Below, one piece after another: positions 58,074-64,000 of a stretch of 64,000 nucleotides of DNA; position 1 is the stretch's first letter; the number at the start of each line of letters is the position of its first letter. The stretch covers positions 496,001-560,000 of the forward strand of contig NZ_CP073089.1 in assembly GCF_018137945.1 (NCBI RefSeq), written 5' to 3'. Origin of the DNA: Brevibacterium sp. W7.2 (GTDB lineage: Bacteria > Actinomycetota > Actinomycetes > Actinomycetales > Brevibacteriaceae). The notes beneath the pieces are model-generated. The model searched no databases, was not told where the DNA came from, and worked only from the letters and a program-made list of their open reading frames with translations. The translations under genes and the position numbers were made by a program.

Positions 58074-58239
58074 GGCTTCTCCTTCTGATCGGAGTGGGTC
58101 TGATCGGGGTAGGTGCGCCGGGTGGGGAGTGCCGGCAACGGAGGTCACCGTTCATTCTCGCCGATGGGGTGTGGAACAGCACCTGGTCAACCGTCCGCGC
58201 GGAGGATGCGAATACCTCTGTGGGCTTCGGCGGTCCGGC

Positions 58240-59655
58240 TCACTGCCCGTACTTCGTGCGGAACTCCTCCTCGAGATCCTCGAGTGTCTTGTCCCGGGTC
58301 TCCGGCAGCATCGCGATGAGGAAGATGAGTGCGAGCACGCCGCAGCCGGCCAGCAGGAAGAACGTCGCAGAGATGCCCAGCGATGCGACGACCGGTGGGA
58401 AGAACTGTGCGACGGCCGCGTTGGCCATCCACAGTGCGAAGACGCAGATGCCCATTGCGAACGACCGGATCTTCAGCGGGAAGATCTCCGAGAGCATGAG
58501 CCAGGTCAGCGGACCGATCGTGCCCTGCATCGAGAAGACGAAGAGAATGACGAAGACGAGAATCGCGTAGGCCTTGAACTGGCCTTCCGGGAGGAAAGCG
58601 GCGGAGAGACCGATGAGGATGTGGAAGAACGTGGTGAGCATGAATCCGCCGATGAGCATTCTCCGCCGCGGCAGTCGGTTGATGAGCATGATGCCCACAG
58701 TGATGCCGAGAACCGACGCGAGCCCATTGAGCGTGTTCGCCACGATCGCCGCGTCGGCGGAGAAGCCGGCATCGGTGAGCAGCTGGGTGCCGTAGTACAT
58801 GACCGCGTTGATGCCGGAGAGCTGTGAGGCGATGCCGATGCCGATGCCGATGACGACTAGTCGCAGCACCCACTTCGAGGCGAGATCGGAGAGGCCACCG
58901 GTCTTCGACTTCTCCTCCTGTTCGGCGAGGAGTTCGACCTCCTTCATCTCCGCCTCGGCGCGTTCGGTCGACCGCACCTGCTTGAGGACGTCGAAGGCCT
59001 GATCGTCGCGGTGCTTCGAGATCAGCCAGCGCGGGCTCTCCGGGAGGAAGAGGATGCCGATGAGCAGGGCGATCGCCGGCAGCACGGCGACAGCGAGCAT
59101 GTAGCGCCAGACTCCGTCGTGTTCACCCCAGAGATTGAAGATGATCGCGTTGATGACGAAGGCCGCGAACTGACCCGACACGATCATCACCTCATTGCGG
59201 GTGACGAGCGAACCGCGCTTCTCGAACGGCGAGAGCTCGGCGAGGTAGACGGGCACCGTCGTCGAGGCCGCCCCGACCGCGAGACCGAGGACGAAGCGGG
59301 CACCGGCGAGGAACTGCCAGTTCGGTGCGAGCGCGCACGCCAGCGTCCCGACGATGAAGAACAGCGAGAGTCCGAGGATGTTCGAGCGGCGTCCGTAGGC
59401 GTCCGAGAGCCTGCCGCCGATGACCGCGCCGAAGGCCGCGCCGATCGTGAGGAAGCTGACGACGAGTCCCTCGGTGCGCGGGGTCAGTCCGAAATCCTGG
59501 GTGAGCGGCTCGAGGGCGCCGTTGACGACGCCCGTGTCGTAGCCGAAGAGCAGGCCGCCGAACGTCGCGACGACGGCGATGATGCCCAGTCGCGAGGTGT
59601 GCGGCCCCTTCGTGTCCGGGGGCAGGTCCACCAGGGATTTCTGTTGTCCGCTCAT
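58240..59655 (-). CDS. MFS sugar porter, probable myo-inositol permease
   Basis: 471-aa 12-helix sugar porter of the major facilitator superfamily. Signatures: GGLLFGYDTGVVNGAL, GRRSNILGLSLFFIVG after motif A, the PESPRWL motif, QLSGINAVMYYGTQLL in helix 7 and PLTWLMLSEIFPLKIRS near helix 10, with the C-terminal PETRDKTLEDLEE. Position at the end of the iol cluster suggests inositol uptake (IolT-like), inferred from context. Start ATG 59655 follows AAGGAG at suitable distance, rather than GTG nine bases upstream. Ends the operon; the universal stress gene lies downstream. Confidence 0.9.
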   Translation of the reverse strand: MSGQQKSLVDLPPDTKGPHTSRLGIIAVVATFGGLLFGYDTGVVNGALEPLTQDFGLTPRTEGLVVSFLTIGAAFGAVIGGRLSDAYGRRSNILGLSLFFIVGTLACALAPNWQFLAGARFVLGLAVGAASTTVPVYLAELSPFEKRGSLVTRNEVMIVSGQFAAFVINAIIFNLWGEHDGVWRYMLAVAVLPAIALLIGILFLPESPRWLISKHRDDQAFDVLKQVRSTERAEAEMKEVELLAEQEEKSKTGGLSDLASKWVLRLVVIGIGIGIASQLSGINAVMYYGTQLLTDAGFSADAAIVANTLNGLASVLGITVGIMLINRLPRRRMLIGGFMLTTFFHILIGLSAAFLPEGQFKAYAILVFVILFVFSMQGTIGPLTWLMLSEIFPLKIRSFAMGICVFALWMANAAVAQFFPPVVASLGISATFFLLAGCGVLALIFLIAMLPETRDKTLEDLEEEFRTKYGQ

Positions 59656-59854
59656 GGCGATCACTCTCCTTCGAATGACGTGCGTCCCGGCGCCGGTGCG
59701 GCGCCGTGCCTGGATTCGAGCAATGGTTGGGGACGGAACCGCGGAAGCGGTCCCGCAGGGAACTGGGCTGATGGGGTCAGGTGGTGCGCGGTCGGATGGT
59801 CAGCGCCGAGGCTGCGGTAGGCGGCCCGAAGCGATCAGGTCGTGCGTGCAGTCG

Positions 59855-60739
59855 TCAGTCGGCATCGCCTCCGTGCCGGGCGACGAGGTCGTCGATCGTC
59901 GTCTTCTGGTACCGGCTGACCGCGTCGTTGTTCTCGTTCTCCCCGAAGACGTTGGAGACGATGAGCGCATCGGGTCGGTCGAGGAACCCCGCCTCGCCGA
60001 GGCGGCCGAAGAGGGCATCGAAATCGACGTCCCCGTCACCGACCTTGAGGTGCTGGTGCACCCGCGCCGAGGTGGTCGGCGGGTTCGCGATGTACCGCAG
60101 CCCGTGCGAGGCCCGGTGGTCGAAGGCGTCGGAGATGTAGACGGCCCGCAGGCGATCGCCGAGTTCGGGCACGAGGGTGTCGAGGCAGTCGCCGTAGTGG
60201 AAGGTGTGCGGGGCGACGTAGACGAAGCCGATCGCCTCCGAGTCGAGGCCGCGCAGCACCCGCCACGCCTCATGCCCGTCCTCGACGAAGTCGTCGGGAT
60301 GCGGGTCGAAGTTGAGCCTGAGCCTCTCCCGCTCGATGACGGGCAGGATCTCATCCATCGACCGGTAGAACGACTCCTCGGACTCCTCGAAGGACTCGGG
60401 GCGACCGCTGAACTCGGTGTTGATCGTCTCCACTCCGAGGTCGACGGCGATCTCGATGACCCGGAGGAAGTTCCTCACCGCCGCTTCCCTCTTCGCCTCA
60501 TCCGGCCAGGCGATCCGCTGCACCGGCAGCAGGGCGGGCACGGTGATGCCGGCGGCGTCGACGCTGCGGGCGAACCGGGCGATGAGGTCGCGGTCCATCT
60601 TCGGGTAGCGGAAGTGCGTCGCGAAGTCCGGATGCGGGGTCAGCTGCATGTGCTCGAAGCCGAGGTCGGCAGTTGCGGCCGCGAAGTCGAGCAGCCGGTG
60701 CGTGTGGTGCAGCGGGGTGGGGTCGTAGGCGAGCTTCAT
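59855..60739 (-). CDS. IolH-like sugar phosphate isomerase/epimerase (TIM barrel)
   Basis: 294-aa xylose-isomerase-like TIM barrel protein, start MKLAYDPTPLHHTHRLLDFA behind GAGGAGCCGATC. Metal ligands typical of the fold appear as Glu in INTEFSGRP, Asp/His in LNFDPHPDDF, His in VAPHTFHYGD and Asp in YISDAFDHRA. IolH-like proteins occur in actinobacterial and Bacillus inositol operons but their reaction is not well defined. Located between iolG and the permease gene on the same strand, 11 bp from iolG. Confidence 0.88.
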   Translation of the reverse strand: MKLAYDPTPLHHTHRLLDFAAATADLGFEHMQLTPHPDFATHFRYPKMDRDLIARFARSVDAAGITVPALLPVQRIAWPDEAKREAAVRNFLRVIEIAVDLGVETINTEFSGRPESFEESEESFYRSMDEILPVIERERLRLNFDPHPDDFVEDGHEAWRVLRGLDSEAIGFVYVAPHTFHYGDCLDTLVPELGDRLRAVYISDAFDHRASHGLRYIANPPTTSARVHQHLKVGDGDVDFDALFGRLGEAGFLDRPDALIVSNVFGENENNDAVSRYQKTTIDDLVARHGGDAD

Positions 60740-60749
60740 GATCGGCTCC

Positions 60750-61778
60750 TCACGCGTAGAACGCGGGCGTTTCCGGGACGTCGACGGTGTGGAGCTGGCC
60801 GTCGCGCATTGCGGCGACTCCCGCGCCGCAGGCCACGGCGACACGGTAGCCGTCCCAGGCGGAAGGCCCGGCGATCTCCCCGTTGCGAGCTGCATCGACC
60901 CAGGCTTGGACCTGGGCGTCGTAGGCGGTCGCGAAGCGAGTGGTGAAGTCAGCGTGCTCGGTGATCGACGACCGGCCTCTGTGCCAGTTCTGCAGACCCG
61001 TGGGATCGCCGATGCGCGCGATGCCTTCGGAGAAGACGGCTTCTGTCGTCACTTGGTAGCCGAACTGGATGCTCACATTGATCTCGACATCGACGAGGAC
61101 ACCGTTCTCGAGTCCGATGAGCACGAGCAGCGGTTCGCTCAGCCGATCGGGGGTGAGCGGATTCCGCCTGGTCTCCTTGACTTCGATCGACGTGATCGGT
61201 GAGCCCGCAAGCCACGGCACGATGTCGAACTCGTGGACCACGGACCCGTCGATGAGCGTGTTCTGATCGTAGTCGTCGGGCACGCTCGCATTCCGGTGTG
61301 CGCAGTGGAGCATGAGCAGCTCTCCGTCGTCGCCGGACTCGATGAGTTCGCGCAGCTGCCGGTACTCGGGATCGAAGCGGCGCATGAAACCGACCTGGAT
61401 GAGCTTCCTTCCGCCCGCCTGCTCGGCTTCGAGGACGCGCCACGAGGATTCCGGGTCCGGCGTCAGCGGCTTCTCGCACAGGGTGGGCAGCCCCGCCTCG
61501 ATCGCGGGCAGGAGGACGGCCTCGTGGAGGAACCCGGGGGTGGCGACGAGGAGTCCGTCGACGGCACCGGCGGCGATCGCATCCTCGACGCGGGAGAAGG
61601 CCTGCGCCCCGGGGGCGTTGGCGAGTGCGGCCTGCGCTCGCCCCTCATCGGGTTCGATGACGGCCGAGACCGTCGCTCCGCTGATCGACGAGGCGATGCG
61701 CTTGATGTGGTCGGCGCCCATCATTCCGGCGCCGACGACTCCGACGCGGAAGTCGGCAGTGGGGTTCAGCTGTGCCAT
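60750..61778 (-). CDS. iolG: Inositol 2-dehydrogenase-like Gfo/Idh/MocA oxidoreductase
   Basis: 342-aa NAD-dependent dehydrogenase oxidising myo-inositol to scyllo-inosose, the first catabolic step, as judged by family and context. Rossmann loop VGVVGAGMMGADHIKRI, the catalytic-lysine motif LCEKPLTPD, and C-terminal substrate residues in VHEFDIVPWL (Asp and His). ATG start behind AAGGAGAACC. The genome may hold other paralogues, since such families expand in inositol users. Followed by the IolH-like gene after 10 bp. Confidence 0.9.
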   Translation of the reverse strand: MAQLNPTADFRVGVVGAGMMGADHIKRIASSISGATVSAVIEPDEGRAQAALANAPGAQAFSRVEDAIAAGAVDGLLVATPGFLHEAVLLPAIEAGLPTLCEKPLTPDPESSWRVLEAEQAGGRKLIQVGFMRRFDPEYRQLRELIESGDDGELLMLHCAHRNASVPDDYDQNTLIDGSVVHEFDIVPWLAGSPITSIEVKETRRNPLTPDRLSEPLLVLIGLENGVLVDVEINVSIQFGYQVTTEAVFSEGIARIGDPTGLQNWHRGRSSITEHADFTTRFATAYDAQVQAWVDAARNGEIAGPSAWDGYRVAVACGAGVAAMRDGQLHTVDVPETPAFYA

Positions 61779-61848
61779 GGTGGGGTTCTCCTTGAGTTCG
61801 GTCGGGTCGTCTGCGGCGGTGCAGAGTCGCCGAGGCGGTCGGGTCGGC

Positions 61849-62799
61849 TCAGCGGTCGGTGACTGCGGCCGGGGTGGAGGTGAGGATCGTCGAGAGCGTG
61901 CGCTCGGCGATCGGGAAGGGCGCGTCGACGCTGCAGCCGAACATGTCCTGTTCGACGATGGCGAAGGTGTCCGGGGCCAGCGCGGCGATCGCCTCGATGA
62001 TCGGATCGAGCGGTGGGATGCCCTGGTTCGGTTCGACCATGATCCCGTCGGCGACAGCCTCGGCGAAGGGGGTGTCGGACTTGAGGACATCGAAGATCTT
62101 CACCGGGTCGACCTGTTTGAGGTGGAGGTAGCCGATCCGCGAGGGATGGTCGGCGATGAGCTTGAGGTTGTCCCCGCCGTAGTAGGAGAAGTGCCCGGTG
62201 TCGAGGCAGAGGTTCGTGTACGCCTCATCGGTGAGCTCGAGGAACCGCTCGACCTCCGAATGGGTGCCGACGTGGGAGTCCGCGTGGGAGTGGAACTGCT
62301 GGTGGAGGCCGAACTCCTCCTCGAGGGCCCGACCGAGACGGTCGTGGCCGGCCGCCAGGCGCGTCCAGCCCTCGGCGTCGAGGGTGCGCGGTTCGAGGAC
62401 CTCGCTCGTGGCGTCGGAGCGCCACAGGTCGGGGATGACGACGATGTGCTCGCCGCCGAGCTCCTGCGTCAGCGCCGCGATCTTCTCGACCTGCGCCCAC
62501 GCGCGACCCCACTGGTCATCGGTCTTGTGGAAGCCGGTGAAGACGGTGCCGCCGGAGAGCTTGAGGCCGCGGGAGTCGAGTTCCTCGCGCAGCTGGGCGG
62601 GGTCGGTGGGCAGATAGCCGTAGGGTCCGAGCTCGATCCACGTGTAGCCGGCAGCGGCGACCTCGTCGAGGAAGCGCTGCCACGGCACCTGTCCGGGATG
62701 GTCGGGGAACCACACGCCCCACGAGTCCGGGGCCGTGCCGATGCGCAGGGTCTGGGGGCGGGGCGCGGTGTCGGCCGGTGTCGGCGTCGTCGTGGTCAT
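61849..62799 (-). CDS. iolE: IolE-like myo-inosose-2 dehydratase (TIM barrel)
   Basis: 316-aa sugar phosphate isomerase/epimerase-fold protein. It begins LRIGTAPDSWGVWFPDHP, the typical IolE opening (APDSWGVW), and has metal-ligand motifs in HQQFHSHADSHVGT, LCLDTGHFSYYGG and YLHLKQVDP. IolE converts scyllo-inosose to 3D-(3,5/4)-trihydroxycyclohexane-1,2-dione. The ATG giving MTTTTPTPADT is preferred behind GAAGGAT; in-frame Met codons upstream lack ribosome sites. Between iolD and iolG. Confidence 0.88.
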   Translation of the reverse strand: MTTTTPTPADTAPRPQTLRIGTAPDSWGVWFPDHPGQVPWQRFLDEVAAAGYTWIELGPYGYLPTDPAQLREELDSRGLKLSGGTVFTGFHKTDDQWGRAWAQVEKIAALTQELGGEHIVVIPDLWRSDATSEVLEPRTLDAEGWTRLAAGHDRLGRALEEEFGLHQQFHSHADSHVGTHSEVERFLELTDEAYTNLCLDTGHFSYYGGDNLKLIADHPSRIGYLHLKQVDPVKIFDVLKSDTPFAEAVADGIMVEPNQGIPPLDPIIEAIAALAPDTFAIVEQDMFGCSVDAPFPIAERTLSTILTSTPAAVTDR

Positions 62800-62888
62800 G
62801 TCAGTGATCCTTCGGGTGCGGTTCGGGTCGGTGGTCGGCGTGCTCATCGCCGCAGCAGCGGTGGTCGCGGTCACAGCAGCGGGCGCGG

Positions 62889-64000
62889 TCACAGCAGCGG
62901 CCTCTGCTTCTTCACGGCGATCTCGTACTCCTCGCGGGCGGCCTGCGTGTCCGACATCGTTGAGGTCTCGGCGACGGGGACGTCCCACCAGCCCTCGCCG
63001 TCGGGGGCGTAGACGAGCGGGTCGGAGTCGATGTGGATGAGCGTCGAGGTCGGTGCCTCACGGGCGGCGGCGACCGCCTCGGCGAGTCGGGTGCTCGCGT
63101 CCGGGCCCGGCGCGATCTCGACGACGTCGATCCCGTAGGAACGGGCGTTGGCGGCGAGATCGACGGGGAGGACCTCGTCGGTGCGGAAATCGGTCGCCTC
63201 GGCGTCGTACTTCCGGTACCACGTCCCGAACCGGGGCGCGCCCACGGTCTCGGAGAGGTGCCCGATCGACGCGTACCCGTGGTTCTGGACGAGGACGACG
63301 ATGAGCTTGAGGCCCTCGGCGACGGCGGTGACGAGCTCGGTGTGGAGCATGAGGTAGGAGCCGTCGCCGACCATGACGATCGCGTTCCGATCCGCGGCCT
63401 CGACGGCGCTGCCGTCGGGTGGCACGGTCGAACCGTCGTCACCCTCTGCGGCGACGAGCGCATCGGCGGCGTCGATCGCGCGTCGCACGCCGAGCCCTCC
63501 GGCGATCTCGTAGCCCATGCATGAGAAGGCGTACTCGACGTGGTAGCCGAGGGGATCGCGGGTGCGCCAGAGTTTCTGCAGGTCACCGGGCAGGGAACCG
63601 GCGGCCTGGATGACGACGTCGCGAGGGCCGGCGGCGCGATTCACCGCGCCGATGATCTCCGCCTGGCCCGGCAGCGCGGCCGGCGTCGGCGCCACCGCGG
63701 CATCGACCGTCGCCGTCCACGCATCGCGTTCGGTCTCGACCCGACGCCGCAGCTCGGTGCTCACCCGATGATCGCCGAGGTGCTCGCGGAGACCGCGGAT
63801 GCCCTCCCTGGCATCGGCGACGATGGGGAAGCGGCTGCCGTGCTTGAACGCGTCGAAGCCGGCGACGTTGAGGTTGACGAAGCGGACGTCCGGGTGGCCG
63901 AACACCGTGCGGCTGGCCGTCGTGAAGTCGCTGTAGCGGGTGCCGATGCCGATGACGACATCGGCGTCGGCGGCGATCCGATTGGCGGCCGTCGACCCCG
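62889..64000 (-). CDS. iolD: 3D-(3,5/4)-trihydroxycyclohexane-1,2-dione hydrolase, partial
   Basis: ThDP-dependent hydrolase of inositol catabolism, opening the trihydroxycyclohexanedione ring to 5-deoxy-glucuronate. Only the C-terminal ~370 residues are present; the open frame runs through the window edge, so the 5' part is missing. Visible motifs: VVIGIGTRYSDFTTASR, AAGSLPGDLQKLW, HVEYAFSCMGYEIAGGLGVRRA and the ThDP/Mg segment IVMVGDGSYLMLHTELVTA. Upstream gene of the cluster here; iolE follows after an 89-bp gap that contains an 18-bp tandem repeat (CGCGGTCACAGCAGCGGG). Confidence 0.93.
   Translation of the reverse strand, partial: GSTAANRIAADADVVIGIGTRYSDFTTASRTVFGHPDVRFVNLNVAGFDAFKHGSRFPIVADAREGIRGLREHLGDHRVSTELRRRVETERDAWTATVDAAVAPTPAALPGQAEIIGAVNRAAGPRDVVIQAAGSLPGDLQKLWRTRDPLGYHVEYAFSCMGYEIAGGLGVRRAIDAADALVAAEGDDGSTVPPDGSAVEAADRNAIVMVGDGSYLMLHTELVTAVAEGLKLIVVLVQNHGYASIGHLSETVGAPRFGTWYRKYDAEATDFRTDEVLPVDLAANARSYGIDVVEIAPGPDASTRLAEAVAAAREAPTSTLIHIDSDPLVYAPDGEGWWDVPVAETSTMSDTQAAREEYEIAVKKQRPLL

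Overview
The window is about 65% GC and carries densely packed genes with frequent GTG/TTG starts, a bacterial proteasome activator, an LCP protein, DHA2 and MMPL exporters and LPxTG surface proteins. This points to an actinobacterium of the Micrococcales; Brevibacterium or a close relative is my best guess from overall gene content. No rRNA, CRISPR array or prophage was seen. Translation signals are mixed: many genes have a clear Shine-Dalgarno, while at least six (serS, the second diacylglycerol-kinase-like gene, the quinone reductase, the CGNR gene, pucR, the DHA2 exporter) have a -10-like hexamer (five TANNNT, one CACTGT) exactly 6 bases before the start codon, as expected for leaderless mRNAs.

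Layout. 0-3.4 kb: nickel/cobalt permease, flavodoxin-fold quinone reductase with a divergent HxlR regulator, and two families of palindromic intergenic repeats. 3.5-12.5 kb: a surface-protein locus with three paralogous LPxTG proteins (1, 1 and 4 copies of a ~100-residue repeat), a DUF1206 membrane protein and two lipid-kinase (DAGK) paralogues. 12.5-21.3 kb: housekeeping block with serS, two HAD phosphatases, an overlapping operon quinone reductase > bpa (proteasome activator) > unknown helical protein > HAD, then a CGNR zinc-finger regulator, an epoxide hydrolase and ilvA. 21.5-26.5 kb: a very large protein with a degenerate maltokinase-like domain and a ~580-residue acidic tail, tRNA-Ser(UGA), and a complete IS256/IS1249-type insertion sequence with an 8-bp target duplication sitting in the tRNA terminator. 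26.8-32.2 kb: PuuP-like polyamine/amino-acid importer, divergent metallo-beta-lactamase hydrolase and C45-type amidohydrolase, and an unknown internally duplicated protein. 32.2-43.2 kb: TetR regulator with tandem operators in front of an MMPL exporter fused to a degenerate ABC-ATPase-like domain, followed by a coupled YhgE/Pip protein; then a coupled LCP cell-wall ligase and FAD/NAD(P)-binding protein.

43.5-57.7 kb: tRNA-Ser(GCU), DHA2 exporter with divergent TetR, an atypical SDR, a PucR regulator divergent from a semialdehyde dehydrogenase/class-III aminotransferase pair (probably beta-alanine to acetyl-CoA), PiT phosphate transporter plus a small membrane protein, GTP-dependent PEP carboxykinase with a TGACGCA operator, tRNA-Arg(ACG) and an APH(3')-like kinase. 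57.7-64 kb: universal stress protein and a myo-inositol catabolic cluster on the minus strand (iolD at the window edge, iolE-like, iolG, iolH-like, inositol/sugar permease). Inositol breakdown ends in malonate semialdehyde, the substrate expected for the dehydrogenase at 48.7 kb, so the two catabolic units may feed each other.

Across the whole window the 11-mer CCGCCTCGGCG (either strand) occurs at least 23 times, in coding and intergenic DNA alike, far above chance; its function is unknown.
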